A stretch of 64,000 nucleotides of DNA from an uncultured Pelagibacteraceae bacterium (GCA_902580945.1 CACHML010000003.1:1-64000); one strand, 5' to 3'; positions 47,268 to 57,502 are shown, counted from the first letter of the stretch. Translations and numbers: made by a program. The notes: generated from the sequence alone by a model not told the origin.

Positions 47268-48115
47268 TAATTCTGTTTAATAATCTCTACTAGCCTATCC
47301 AATTGGTCAGCCGCTTTATATTCTAAAATCATAGTACCAGAATTATTCTTTTTGTTTCTAACAAATACCCTCATACCTATTTTATTTGTTAATTCTTCCT
47401 CAATACTTATAATATTTGGATCTTTACCTCTCTTTAAATTAGTAGAACTTGCTTTTATCATTCTAACTAAATTTTCAGCCTGTCTTACGGATAATTTTTT
47501 TGAAATTATCCTTTTTGCTAAAATTAACGCATTATCCAAACCTACTAAAATTTTAGCATGACCCTGGGACAATTTCTCCTCAACTATTAAACCTATTACT
47601 TCATGTGGAAGAGATAAAAGTCTTAAGCAATTAGATATATGTGTTCTACTTTTGCCAATAAATTTTGATACTCTATCCTGATCATAACCAAATTCATCAA
47701 TTAGTCTTTTGTAACCCTCTGCTTCTTCAATTGGATTTAAATCTTTTCTTTGAACATTTTCTACAATAGCAAATTCTAATGATTTAAGATTATCGACATT
47801 TATTAAAATCACAGGTACTTCGTGAAGACCTGCGTATTGTGCTGCCTGCCATCTTCTTTCTCCTGCTATTATTTCATATTTATCTTTATCATCAGAAGAT
47901 GGTCTAGCTATTATTGGTTGTATTATACCTCTCTCTCTTATAGAATTAGTTAATTCCTCTAAACTCACTTCATCAAATTTTTTTCTTGGCTGGTACTTGT
48001 TTCTGATCAATGAACTTATTGATATATTTTTTTTTCCCTCAACTTTTTCACTGTCACCGATTAAGGAAGATAATCCTCTTCCAAGTCCCTTTTTTGATTT
48101 AAACGGATTTATCAT
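47264..48115 (-). CDS. parB: Chromosome-partitioning protein ParB
   Basis: A 283-residue CTP-dependent DNA clamp. The N-terminal GLGRGLSSLIGD peptide (ParA-stimulating region), the CTPase/ParB-N domain with ENVQRKDLNPIEEA (GERRWQAAQ box just before it), the helix-turn-helix that reads parS (VSKFIGKSRTHISNCLRLL) and a C-terminal dimerisation domain are all present. A perfect parS for it lies 1.4 kb away in rsmG. It overlaps parA by 4 bases. Confidence 0.97.
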   Translation of the reverse strand: MINPFKSKKGLGRGLSSLIGDSEKVEGKKNISISSLIRNKYQPRKKFDEVSLEELTNSIRERGIIQPIIARPSSDDKDKYEIIAGERRWQAAQYAGLHEVPVILINVDNLKSLEFAIVENVQRKDLNPIEEAEGYKRLIDEFGYDQDRVSKFIGKSRTHISNCLRLLSLPHEVIGLIVEEKLSQGHAKILVGLDNALILAKRIISKKLSVRQAENLVRMIKASSTNLKRGKDPNIISIEEELTNKIGMRVFVRNKKNNSGTMILEYKAADQLDRLVEIIKQNY

Positions 48116-48912
48116 GCTGCACTCTCCACTTGTTTATCTTGGTTTAAAAATTCTTCAGTAAAATTAAAATATGCTCTACTTCCTGGACATGACCTATCAT
48201 AAATTAGAACTGGGACACCATGTGAGGGTGCTTCTGACAATCTGACATTTCTCGGTACAGCAGTACTGTAAACTTTATCTTTAAAGTAGTTTCTTGCCTC
48301 TGCCTCAACCTCTCCAGATAATTTGTTTCTCTTGTCATACATCGTCAGAAGTATTCCTCTTATGTCTAAAGATGGGTTTAGGTTCGACTTTATCCTCTCA
48401 ATGGTTTTCATGAGTTGTGTGAGGCCCTCTAAAGCAAAAAATTCTGTCTGAAGAGGTACTACGAGAGCATCGGAGGCTACTAATGCCATGATTGTTAGGA
48501 GACTTAAAGATGGTGGGCAGTCAATTATAATATAATCATAGAATGGCTCAGAATTATTTAAAATTGCGGTTAATTCGTCTTTTAATTTAAAGGCTCTTCT
48601 ACTATCACCTGCTGTTTCCACCTCTAGTCCAGACAAATCAACATTTGATGATATCAAATCTAAGTTTTCAAAGCTTGTAGACTGAATTACTTCTGAAATT
48701 TTTTTATTTCCATTCAATACATTGTAAATTGTTTGATCAGAACTTGTTGTGTTTGATAATCCAAGACCTGTAGTAGCATTACCTTGTGGATCAAGATCAA
48801 TTACAAGAATTTTTTTTCCTTTCATTGTTAAACCAGCAGCAAGATTGATGACTGTGGTGGTCTTGCCGACTCCACCTTTTTGATTTATGACCGAAATAGT
48901 TTTTCTATTCAT
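48112..48912 (-). CDS. parA: Chromosome-partitioning ATPase ParA (Soj)
   Basis: A 266-residue deviant Walker ATPase: Walker A KGGVGKTTTVIN (residues 13-24), DLDPQGNATTG and Walker B-type IIDCPPSLSLL (near 127). It forms the gradient that moves ParB-parS complexes so the replicated origins separate. It is in the conserved rsmG-parA-parB operon near the origin, with 4-base overlaps on both sides. Confidence 0.98.
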   Translation of the reverse strand: MNRKTISVINQKGGVGKTTTVINLAAGLTMKGKKILVIDLDPQGNATTGLGLSNTTSSDQTIYNVLNGNKKISEVIQSTSFENLDLISSNVDLSGLEVETAGDSRRAFKLKDELTAILNNSEPFYDYIIIDCPPSLSLLTIMALVASDALVVPLQTEFFALEGLTQLMKTIERIKSNLNPSLDIRGILLTMYDKRNKLSGEVEAEARNYFKDKVYSTAVPRNVRLSEAPSHGVPVLIYDRSCPGSRAYFNFTEEFLNQDKQVESAA

Positions 48913-49550
48913 ATTTTTTTTTTTAAATTTGAAATTTTTACAACTAGTGACTGTTCACTTGTAAGACTTCTCATTTCCTCTATATCGAATTTCCATTTTA
49001 TAGAAACATCTTTCAAAATTTTTTTTCCACTTTTGCCTAAATACATAACTATGTATTTAAAGTTTTTAAAATTTTTTGTTGCTATATCAAAAATAACTGG
49101 CAAAGGTTTAAATGCTCGACAAATAATTACATCTGTTACTAAATTTTTTTCTTCAAATATATTTTTTTGAAAAATCTTAGCCTCTAATTTAAACCTTTTT
49201 GTCATCTCTTTTATAAAATTGCTCTTGTGATAACTCTTTTCATAAAAAATTAGCTTAAAACCTTGTTTTTTTGGTTTCATCAAAATACCCAAAACTATAC
49301 TAGGTAGCCCTGCACCAGATCCAAGATCAGTGCATACTTTAATATCATTTTTATCAATAAAATCAATAGTTTGTGCACTATCATAAATATGTCTTGAATT
49401 TATTGACTTTTCTGTACTTGAACTTATCAAATTAATTTTCCTATTTGTATTTAAAATCGACTGTGAATAGTCTTCTAGCTCCATTAATGTTTCACGTGAA
49501 ACATTTGGGAGATAAATTTTGTCTTTTTTTATTATTTTCGAATCAATCAA
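48909..49550 (-). CDS. rsmG: 16S rRNA (guanine-527-N7)-methyltransferase RsmG (GidB)
   Basis: A 213-residue SAM-dependent methylase of G527 in the 530 loop. The SAM-binding core is [17 protein letters not shown] (near residue 73) and the ICRAFKPLP block (near 142) is present. The start is TTG, overlapping the mnmG stop by 4 bases (TTGA). The N-terminal peptide NVSRETL is encoded by an embedded parS site, so these codons serve both protein and segregation. Confidence 0.95.
   Translation of the reverse strand: MIDSKIIKKDKIYLPNVSRETLMELEDYSQSILNTNRKINLISSSTEKSINSRHIYDSAQTIDFIDKNDIKVCTDLGSGAGLPSIVLGILMKPKKQGFKLIFYEKSYHKSNFIKEMTKRFKLEAKIFQKNIFEEKNLVTDVIICRAFKPLPVIFDIATKNFKNFKYIVMYLGKSGKKILKDVSIKWKFDIEEMRSLTSEQSLVVKISNLKKKI
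49488..49503. other. parS centromere site inside rsmG
   Basis: TGTTTCACGTGAAACA is a perfect 16-base palindrome identical to the consensus parS bound by chromosomal ParB. It lies in the N-terminal part of rsmG, 0.6 kb upstream of parA and 8 kb from the candidate origin. I saw no second copy when reading the window. Confidence 0.95.
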
Positions 49551-51418
49551 GCTATATGCTTAATAGACTTTCTTTTGACATGAGACAACAAAATATATAC
49601 TGCAGCTGGGGTAATCCCGTCTATTCTAAGTGCTTGTCCTAATGTTTTTGGCTTTATTTTCTTAAATTTTGACTTAACTTCATTTGATAATCCAGAAAAT
49701 TGATCATAATCTATATTTTCCGGTATTTTGAGATTTTCATCTCTTTTAAATGCTAAAATATCTGCATCTTGCTTTTTCAAATATCCTTTATAGTGAGCTT
49801 TTATCTCAATTTGCTCATCAATTTCACGAGAAAAATATTTGATTTCTGGCCAAATTTCCCTAATTTTAATCATATTGACTGACTTTTGGCTCAATATTTC
49901 TAATGCATTTCTTTTTACCCCATCTTTAGCAATATTAATTCCAAATTTATATGCTTTTGAAGGGGAAATTAAAGAATTTACCATCATTTTAAGACTTTTT
50001 TTCAGTTTAGATGCTTTCTCTTTATATACAAATTTTCTATCTTCTAATATTAACCCAATATCGATTCCTTTTTGTGTAAGTCTTATGTCTGCATTATCAG
50101 ATCTTAAAGACAGCCTATATTCTGCCCTTGAGGTGAACATTCTATAGGGCTCTGCAACTCCTTTTGTAACTAAATCGTCTATCATAACTCCTATGTATGC
50201 CTCAGATCTATCAAGTATAAATGGCTCTTTGTCTTTAATAGAAAGAGCAGCATTTATTCCAGCTATTAATCCTTGTGCTGCAGCTTCCTCATAACCTGTT
50301 GTTCCATTAATTTGTCCCGCAAGGTAAAGATTTTTAATTTTTTTTGTCTCTAATGTTAAAAATAGTTCCCTTGGATCCACAAAATCGTATTCTATGGCAT
50401 ATCCAGGCCTTAAAATCTTAACGTTTTCTAAACCATTGATATTATTACATATTTCTTGCTGTATCTCAGCAGGAAGAGAAGTCGAAATTCCATTAGGGTA
50501 AATAGTTTTATCATTTAGACCTTCTGGCTCCAGAAATATTTGATGTTTTTGTTTATCAGCAAACTTTACGATTTTATCTTCTATAGAGGGACAGTATCTA
50601 GGACCAACTCCTTGGATACTTCCAGAATACATAGCACTACTTTTTATATTTTTAGAAATAATCTCATGAACTGCTTGATTGGTGTATGTCATCCTACATG
50701 AAATTTGCCTATTAATATTTTTTTTTGTTAAGAAAGAAAAAAAATATGGATCATCGTCAGCATGTTGTTCCTCGAGCTTTTCAAAGTTAATTGTAGTTGC
50801 ATCTAATCTTGGAGGTGTTCCTGTTTTTAACCTTCCAATCTTGAAATTATATTTTTCTAACTGTTCACTTAATCCTATTGAAGGTTTTTCATTAAATCTT
50901 CCAGCTGGTGTTTTTTCTTCACCAATGTGAATTAAACCATTGAGAAAAGTTCCAGTTGTTAAAATTACTTTTGATGATAATACTTTTTTTCCATCTTGTG
51001 TAACAAAACCGATTATAGTGTTTTTATCAAAAATGAACTCAATTACGGGATCTATAAAAATGCTTAAATTACAGTAGTTTACAAGTTTTTCTTGCATATA
51101 TTTTTTGTATAATGATCTATCACTTTGAGTTCTTGGTCCACGCACCGCAGGGCCTCTACTTCTATTTAATAATCGAAATTGTATTCCTGATTTATCTGCA
51201 ACCTCTCCCATTACACCATCAAGTGCATCTATCTCTCGTACAAGATGACCTTTGCCTAATCCTCCTATTGCAGGATTACATGACATCTCACCAATTGTAT
51301 CAAATTTATGTGTAAATAATGCAGTGTTTACACCTAATCTTGCCGAAGCTGCTGCTGCTTCACAGCCAGCATGACCTCCACCAATTACAACAACATCAAA
51401 TGATAGCTCATTTTTCAT
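49547..51418 (-). CDS. mnmG: tRNA uridine 5-carboxymethylaminomethyl modification enzyme MnmG (GidA)
   Basis: A 623-residue FAD-dependent enzyme that, with MnmE, modifies U34 of tRNAs reading split codon boxes. FAD motif [13 protein letters not shown] (residues 10-22), the [18 protein letters not shown] block with a catalytic Cys, [11 protein letters not shown] and [16 protein letters not shown] are all present. Length is normal. Its partner mnmE is 76 bases upstream on the same strand. Confidence 0.98.
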   Translation of the reverse strand: MKNELSFDVVVIGGGHAGCEAAAASARLGVNTALFTHKFDTIGEMSCNPAIGGLGKGHLVREIDALDGVMGEVADKSGIQFRLLNRSRGPAVRGPRTQSDRSLYKKYMQEKLVNYCNLSIFIDPVIEFIFDKNTIIGFVTQDGKKVLSSKVILTTGTFLNGLIHIGEEKTPAGRFNEKPSIGLSEQLEKYNFKIGRLKTGTPPRLDATTINFEKLEEQHADDDPYFFSFLTKKNINRQISCRMTYTNQAVHEIISKNIKSSAMYSGSIQGVGPRYCPSIEDKIVKFADKQKHQIFLEPEGLNDKTIYPNGISTSLPAEIQQEICNNINGLENVKILRPGYAIEYDFVDPRELFLTLETKKIKNLYLAGQINGTTGYEEAAAQGLIAGINAALSIKDKEPFILDRSEAYIGVMIDDLVTKGVAEPYRMFTSRAEYRLSLRSDNADIRLTQKGIDIGLILEDRKFVYKEKASKLKKSLKMMVNSLISPSKAYKFGINIAKDGVKRNALEILSQKSVNMIKIREIWPEIKYFSREIDEQIEIKAHYKGYLKKQDADILAFKRDENLKIPENIDYDQFSGLSNEVKSKFKKIKPKTLGQALRIDGITPAAVYILLSHVKRKSIKHIA

Positions 51419-51494
51419 AGCTGTAATTTATTATTGATCTTAAAATTTACAAGAAAACAGTTAAAAGCGTAAAAAAAGTAAGTAAAATCAATAC

Positions 51495-52826
51495 TTATTT
51501 ACCTATACAGAAATCATTAAAAATGGAACCAAGTATTTCTTCAACATCTACTTTTCCAACAATCATTCCTAGGTGTCTAGTTGCTAATCTTAAATCCTCT
51601 GCAGCTTTATCAAAATCTTCTTGCGAATTTTTTTCCTCAAAATTTTTTAAATTTTGAACACAGGCCTCTAAGCTTTGTCTATGTCTTTCTCTTGTAATTA
51701 AAGTTTCGTTTGAACGTACAAATTTATTTTTTAGTTTATCTTTAATTCTATTTATTAACTCATCTAAGTTTGTTTCATTCTTAATTGATATAAAAATTGG
51801 ATTAAACTTTTCAATTTGTTGATTTACATTTTTATATCCAAGATCTATTTTATTAATTACAATAATTGATTTTTCACTAACCAAATCGTTCAAAAATCCA
51901 GTAAAATCAACACTTTTTGGCTCTATTACTATAATATTGAGATCAGCATCTTCAGCTCTTTTAAGAGCTAATTTAATACCTTTTTTTTCTATCTCATCTT
52001 GAGACTCCCTTATCCCAGCAGTGTCAGAAATCACAACTGGATAACCATCTAAATTCAAATGAGCTTCGACAACATCTCTTGTTGTTCCTGCAATTTCTGA
52101 AACGATAGCTACATCACGATTAGAAAGATGATTTAATAAAGAAGATTTTCCTGCATTAGCTGGTCCAATAATTGCTATCTTAAAACCCTCTCTAATTCTT
52201 TCTCCAACTTTTTGATCATCCAAAATTTTTTCAATTTCTAATCTTATTTTTTCGGAATCTATTTTAATATTTTTAATTACATCTTCTGGAAGATCATCTT
52301 CAGGAAAATCAATTTTGGCCTCAACATTTGATAAAATTTTTAAAAGCTTTTCCCGAAGGGAATTAAATTTTTCAGAACTTCTTCCACTCATTATTTTAAT
52401 AGCTTGTTGCCTTTGAATTTCGGTTTCTGCAGAAATAAGATCCGATATACTTTCAGCCTTAAGAAGATTTATTTTTTCATTTTGAAAGGCAATTTTTGTA
52501 AATTCACCAGGCTCAGCTAATCGACAATTCTCGATATTAGATAATTGATCTAAAATTGATCGAACAACAGCTATGCTACCATGTGTATGGATCTCAGCCA
52601 TATCTTCGCCTGTATAGCTCTTAGGGCCAGGAAACCATAACAATATTCCTTCGTCTATGAGTTCAGAATTGTTAATTTTATTGAATTTTTTTAACGTTGC
52701 TACCCTTGGTTCAGGTAAGACAGATTTTGTTAATAATTTTAAAATTTTACTAGTCTTATTTCCTGATATTCTAATTACAGCTATACCAGATAAACCTTGT
52801 CCAGAGGAAAGTGCATAAATAGTCAT
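51495..52826 (-). CDS. mnmE: tRNA modification GTPase MnmE (TrmE)
   Basis: A 443-residue GTPase forming the MnmE-MnmG complex for cmnm5U34 synthesis. The N-terminal folate-binding domain includes TGEDMAEIHTHGS, the G domain GPANAGKSSLLNHL (near 220) and DTAGIRES, and the protein ends in the required FCIGK with the catalytic Cys. Its start is divergent from an inserted sulfotransferase gene, which separates it from rho, its usual neighbour. Confidence 0.98.
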   Translation of the reverse strand: MTIYALSSGQGLSGIAVIRISGNKTSKILKLLTKSVLPEPRVATLKKFNKINNSELIDEGILLWFPGPKSYTGEDMAEIHTHGSIAVVRSILDQLSNIENCRLAEPGEFTKIAFQNEKINLLKAESISDLISAETEIQRQQAIKIMSGRSSEKFNSLREKLLKILSNVEAKIDFPEDDLPEDVIKNIKIDSEKIRLEIEKILDDQKVGERIREGFKIAIIGPANAGKSSLLNHLSNRDVAIVSEIAGTTRDVVEAHLNLDGYPVVISDTAGIRESQDEIEKKGIKLALKRAEDADLNIIVIEPKSVDFTGFLNDLVSEKSIIVINKIDLGYKNVNQQIEKFNPIFISIKNETNLDELINRIKDKLKNKFVRSNETLITRERHRQSLEACVQNLKNFEEKNSQEDFDKAAEDLRLATRHLGMIVGKVDVEEILGSIFNDFCIGK

Positions 52827-52873
52827 AAAATTTATTATAGTTTTATATTATTCATAATTATATATCTTTCTTA

Positions 52874-53739
52874 ATGATAATTTGGTTAACATCATATCCC
52901 AAAAGTGGAAATACCTGGTTGAGATTTTTTGTTATTTCTCTTTTGATGGGAAAAAAAAACAAACCTAAATCTCAATCATTTAAAAGCAATATTAGCTTAT
53001 CCGAACGTTTCTCATTTTGAAAATTTAGTATCAAATTATTTGGATCTTAAAGAAATAGGAAAAAATTGGATTTTATCACAAGATAGAATAAATGCTGATA
53101 AAAATTTAAGATTTTTTAAAACTCATAACATGCTTGGAAAACTAAATAACCACCAATTTACAGACAATAAAAATACACTTGGTGCAATTCATGTTGTTAG
53201 AGATCCAAGGAATATTATTACATCCTTGAAAAATCATTTATCTTTTCCAACTTATAATGAGGCAAAAGAATTTATGTTTAATGAAAAACAGATATTAAGT
53301 TTGTCAGATCAAGAAAAAGAGAGGTACGAGAAGTATAAAACTAAATATCCGCTTCCACAAATAATTGGATCATGGAAAACACATTATTTATCTTGGAAAA
53401 AAATGAATAAGAATTACCTTTTAGTAAAGTATGAAAATCTTATTGAAAATCCAAAACTTGAGTTTACAAAAGTGGCAAAATATATTGGAGATTTAATTAA
53501 ATTAAAATTTGATGATGACCAAATTAATACAGCTATCAAGCTAAGTTCTTTTGAAAAATTAGAGAACTTGGAAAAAAAAACATGGTTTCATAGAAAGCGC
53601 AATGGATATGAATGGAAAAAAAAAGAAATTTTTCTTTTTAGGACCTAAAAATAATTGGGAAGATTTGTTAGATTATGAAATTTCTAATGAGATTAAAGAT
53701 AAATTTAATAATGAAATGAGAGAACTTGGATATCTATGA
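52874..53739 (+). pseudogene. Sulfotransferase-family gene broken by two +1 frameshifts
   Basis: Three frames together encode one sulfotransferase of about 287 residues. The first (from ATG 52874) has the 5'-phosphosulfate loop YPKSGNTWLRFF; the second (track ORF 53040-53648) has the 3'-phosphate motif HVVRDPRNIITS and LVKYENLIENP; the third ends LGPKNNWEDLL...MRELGYL at TGA 53737-53739. Removing one A from the A9 run at 52951-52959 and one from the A9 run at 53616-53624 restores an unbroken gene with matching family ends. The enzyme would move sulfate from PAPS to an unknown acceptor. It is inserted on the opposite strand between mnmE and rho, so it looks like accessory, acquired DNA. Confidence 0.85.
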
Positions 53740-53742
53740 TGA

Positions 53743-55015
53743 TTATACTGGTTTATTCATTGAATTGAAGAATTCGGCATTATTTTTTGTTGTCTTTAAT
53801 TTAGAATTAATAAAGTCGATGGCATCCATTGAACCCATTGGTGCAATAATTCTTCTTAATACATTCATTTTTTGAAGGTCATTTTTATCAAAAATAAGTT
53901 CCTCTCTTCTAGTTCCTGACTTTGTAATATCTATTGCAGGGAAAATTCTCTTTTCTGATATTTTTCTATCTAAAATTGTTTCACTATTTCCAGTTCCTTT
54001 AAATTCTTCAAAAATTACTTCATCCATTCGACTACCTGTATCTATAAGAGCAGTTGCTATAATTGTTAGAGATCCTCCTTCTTCAATATTTCTAGCTGCA
54101 CCAAAAAATCTTTTTGGTCTCTGCAGAGCATTTGCATCGACACCACCTGTTAAAACTTTTCCAGAGCTTGGAACTACAGCATTATATGCTCTTCCTAACC
54201 TTGTTATAGAATCTAAAAGTATCACAACATCTTTTTTATGCTCAGTAAGTCTTTTAGCCTTTTCAATAACCATCTCGGCTACAGCAACATGACGTTGTGC
54301 TGGTTCATCAAACGTTGAGCTTATAACTTCTCCCTTTACAGTTCTTTGCATATCTGTGACTTCCTCTGGCCTTTCATCAATCAACAAAACCATAAGATAA
54401 CATTCTGGATGATTGGCTGTTATTGAATTTGCAATACTTTGTAAGATCATAGTTTTACCTGCTTTAGGAGGTGAAATAATTAATGATCTTTGACCTTTTC
54501 CTATAGGACTTACCAAATCAATTAGCCTTGGAGTTAAGTCAGGTTTTTTTTTCCACTTTATTTGATTCAACTTCCATACCTAATTGTTTATTTGGATACA
54601 AAGGAGTTAAGTTATCGAAGGCTATTTTATGTTTAAATTTATCTGGTTCTTCAAAATTTATTTTACTAACTTGAAGAAGTGCAAAATATCTTTCTCCATC
54701 CTTAGGTGATCTTATAGGTCCTTCAACAGTATCTCCTGTTCTTAAACCAAATCTTCTAATTTGGCTTGGGCTTACATATATGTCATCTGCTCCAGGCAAA
54801 TAATTTGACTCCATAGCTCTTAAGAATCCAAAACCATCTTGGAGTAATTGTAAAACTCCTCCTCCAGTTATTTCTTCACCCTTCTCTGCTAGCTTTTTTA
54901 AAATTGCAAAATAGATTTCTTGCCTACGTAATGTACTTGCGTTTTCAATACCAAGTTTTTCAGCCTCAGTAATTAATTTCTCGGAGCTTTTTTCTTTTAA
55001 TTCTTGAATATTCAT
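53743..55015 (-). CDS. rho: Transcription termination factor Rho, frameshifted as given
   Basis: Rho is the hexameric RNA helicase that ends transcription. The track splits it: 54539-55015 holds the N-terminal and RNA-binding cold-shock-like domain ([35 protein letters not shown]), and 53743-54570 the ATPase domain (SPPKAGKTM Walker [29 protein letters not shown] Walker [14 protein letters not shown]). Deleting one A from the A9 run at 54544-54552 joins them as [16 protein letters not shown], a full protein of 423 residues, the normal length. Both halves are otherwise perfectly conserved, so the gene is surely under selection; the break is either a homopolymer sequence error or a slippage-rescued site. 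Confidence 0.95.
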
Positions 55016-55073
55016 GTGTGGAAGTTTTGTTTAAGATAAAGTAAATATATATACTGAATTAAAAATTTCAACC

Positions 55074-55508
55074 CTAGATAGGTTTAAAAACTACAATTAA
55101 AACAATGAAAATAAGCAATACTGTTGGTATTTCATTGATAATTCTGTAAAATTTTGATGATTTTTTGTTTTCTTTCAATTTTAGCAAACGCATGCATTTG
55201 CCAAGATATTCATGATAGATACTCAATATTACAACTAATATGATTTTAAGTTGAACCCATAAATATGCAAAGCTTTCGATACCATTAATCCAAATTAAAA
55301 TTATTCCAAAAAGCCATGATAAAATCATGGCTGGTCTCATTATGTAATTGTAAAGCTTTCTTTCCATTGTCTCAAAGATTTCTGTAGCCTGTTCTTTTTC
55401 AAAATTTTCTACATGATAAACAAATATTCTTGGTAAATATAGTAGACCAGCCATCCAAGAAATAACCGCGATTAAGTGAAGAGATTTAAATAATAGATAT
55501 CCACTCAT
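55074..55508 (-). CDS. hemJ: Protoporphyrinogen IX oxidase HemJ
   Basis: A 144-residue inner-membrane protein with four hydrophobic helices. KSLHLIAVISWMAGLLYLPRIFVYH at the N-terminus has the conserved His that ligates haem b, and RPAMILSWLFG and LKIILVVILSIYH are typical of the HemJ (UPF0093) family. It makes the penultimate haem intermediate. It lies beside hemH and hemE. Confidence 0.94.
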   Translation of the reverse strand: MSGYLLFKSLHLIAVISWMAGLLYLPRIFVYHVENFEKEQATEIFETMERKLYNYIMRPAMILSWLFGIILIWINGIESFAYLWVQLKIILVVILSIYHEYLGKCMRLLKLKENKKSSKFYRIINEIPTVLLIFIVLIVVFKPI

Positions 55509-55511
55509 AAG

Positions 55512-56504
55512 TTATAAGTTTTTTGTAACTAGATGTTTTAACAATGAAATGTGATCTTCATTATCATTCAAACATGGTACCATTTCAAAATTTTGACCCC
55601 CTGATTTGATAAAACTTTCTTTTCCTTGGATCGATATTTCTTCTAAGGTTTCTACACAATCAGATGAAAATCCAGGGCATATAACCAAAATATTTTTTTT
55701 ACCTTCTTTAGGTAGAATCTCAAAAGTTTTATCTGTGTAAGGTTGCAACCACTCTTGTGGACCAAATCTAGATTGAAAGGTAGTCTTGATTTCAATATCT
55801 GAATATTTTTCTGAAATTAATCTGGTAGTTTTATGACAATAACAATGATAAGGGTCACCTTTATCAAAATATTTTTTTGGAATTCCATGATAAGATGCAA
55901 TTATTAAGTCGGGCTTCCAATTAATTTCACTTATCTTTTTTAAAATACTATTTTTAATCGCCTCAATGTATAATGGTTCAGACTCATAATGAGGTATTAT
56001 TTTAAGATTTGGTTGCCATCTCATTTTCATTAAAGTTCTGTATACTTCATCACAAACTGTTGCTGTTGTTGCAGCAGCATACTGAGGATAAAGTGGGAGT
56101 ATAACTAAATTTTCACAACCTTTTTTTTGAAGATCATGAATTTTACCTTTAATACTAGGATTTCCATACCTCATGGCGAAATCAACGATTAAATCTTCCT
56201 TGCCAATTTGATTAGATAGTTTCTCTGCTTGCCTTTCTGTAAAATATCTTAAAGGAGACATATTTTTATCTTCCATCCATATTTCTTTATAAGCTTTAGC
56301 TGTTTTAGAGGGTCTAAAGGTAAGTATAAATAAGTTAAGTATTACCTGCCAAATTAAAGGATTAACTTCAATTACTCGTCTGTCTGACAAGAATTCTTTT
56401 AAATATTTCCTGATATCTAACCAGCTCGTTGAGTCAGGTGTACCAAGATTAACAACTAATATTCCTGTTTTGCCAAATTTAATTTTTGGATGTTCTGGTG
56501 TCAT
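55512..56504 (-). CDS. hemH: Ferrochelatase HemH
   Basis: A 330-residue enzyme inserting Fe2+ into protoporphyrin IX to give haem. LVVNLGTPDS at the N-terminus, the active-site SYHGIPKKYFDKGDPYHCYC (His near residue 200) and CPGFSSDCVETLEEI with the second metal-site Glu are present. It overlaps hemE by 4 bases and is followed by hemJ after 3 bases, so hemE-hemH-hemJ is one operon. Confidence 0.97.
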   Translation of the reverse strand: MTPEHPKIKFGKTGILVVNLGTPDSTSWLDIRKYLKEFLSDRRVIEVNPLIWQVILNLFILTFRPSKTAKAYKEIWMEDKNMSPLRYFTERQAEKLSNQIGKEDLIVDFAMRYGNPSIKGKIHDLQKKGCENLVILPLYPQYAAATTATVCDEVYRTLMKMRWQPNLKIIPHYESEPLYIEAIKNSILKKISEINWKPDLIIASYHGIPKKYFDKGDPYHCYCHKTTRLISEKYSDIEIKTTFQSRFGPQEWLQPYTDKTFEILPKEGKKNILVICPGFSSDCVETLEEISIQGKESFIKSGGQNFEMVPCLNDNEDHISLLKHLVTKNL

Positions 56505-57502
56505 TTGAAATTTCTTACAATCTTGATTAGTTCCTCAACCATTTCAATTTTAGTCTCAGGAAGTATTCCGTGACCTAAATTAAAAATGTATGGGTGATCT
56601 TTAAAAATACCAAGATATTTTTCAACTTCTATTTTAAGGGTTTTTTGATCAGTTAATAATATTTTTGGGTCAAGACCACCTTGTATTGGTATTTTGATTT
56701 CATTGAGTATTTTCTTTGGATCAACATCGTAATCAATATTAACAGCGTCAGGTTTAACAATTTCGCAAAAGTTTTTATAATCTTTTATACCCCTTGGAAA
56801 ACAAATAACAGGGACTCCTAGTTTTTTTACATACTCTACAACATTTAAAGTAGGTATATAAATATATTCGGGGATTTTATCTTCTAATAATCCAGCCCAA
56901 CTATCAAAAATTTGAATAACTTGGGCTCCGGCGTCAATTTGATTTTTTATATGAAGTTTTAAAAATTTCTCTATTATTCCTAGTAATCTATTAATTAAAA
57001 AATCGTCTTTAAAAAATTCATCTGATAAACCTTTTTTGGGAGAAGATTTATTAATCATGTAAACTAGTATTGTCCAAGGAGCTCCAACAAATCCAATCAT
57101 ATCCCTATTGCTCATTAAAGAGTCTTTGGACGTCTTTTTGATTGCTTTATAAACTTTATAAACTTTTTCTGTAAAACTTATTTCATCGACATTTTTTATT
57201 ATTTCTAAATCTATATCTCCTAATTTTGGTCCAAAATTTTTTTCAAATTCTACTTTTTGACCAAGGCCATAAGGTAACATTAAAATATCTGAAAATATTA
57301 CAGCTCCATCAAATCCAAACCTTCTTATAGGTTGTAGAGTAATTTCGGACGCCAAATCACTATTCAAGCAAAGCTTTATAAAATCTTGGTTCTCTTTCCT
57401 AATTTCTCTAAACTCTGGAAGATATCTTCCTGCTTGTCTCATTAACCATATAGGATTAGATGAGGTATCTTTATTTTTAATACAGTTAGTTATGAGCCCC
57501 AT
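56501..57502 (-). CDS. hemE: Uroporphyrinogen decarboxylase HemE
   Basis: A 333-residue enzyme converting uroporphyrinogen III to coproporphyrinogen III. The N-terminal PIWLMRQAGRYLPEFRE (Arg residues that bind the substrate carboxylates) and GFVGAPWTILVYMI are typical. It heads hemE-hemH-hemJ and is divergent from ppsR across the probable replication origin, as in Caulobacter and Rickettsia where hemE flanks the origin. Confidence 0.97.
   Translation of the reverse strand: MGLITNCIKNKDTSSNPIWLMRQAGRYLPEFREIRKENQDFIKLCLNSDLASEITLQPIRRFGFDGAVIFSDILMLPYGLGQKVEFEKNFGPKLGDIDLEIIKNVDEISFTEKVYKVYKAIKKTSKDSLMSNRDMIGFVGAPWTILVYMINKSSPKKGLSDEFFKDDFLINRLLGIIEKFLKLHIKNQIDAGAQVIQIFDSWAGLLEDKIPEYIYIPTLNVVEYVKKLGVPVICFPRGIKDYKNFCEIVKPDAVNIDYDVDPKKILNEIKIPIQGGLDPKILLTDQKTLKIEVEKYLGIFKDHPYIFNLGHGILPETKIEMVEELIKIVRNFK

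Noticed and set aside
53040-53648. Treating the 202-aa track ORF as a complete sulfotransferase
   Set aside because: Its start is internal; the essential 5' PAPS loop lies upstream in another frame and the C-terminus lies downstream in a third, so the true gene is longer.
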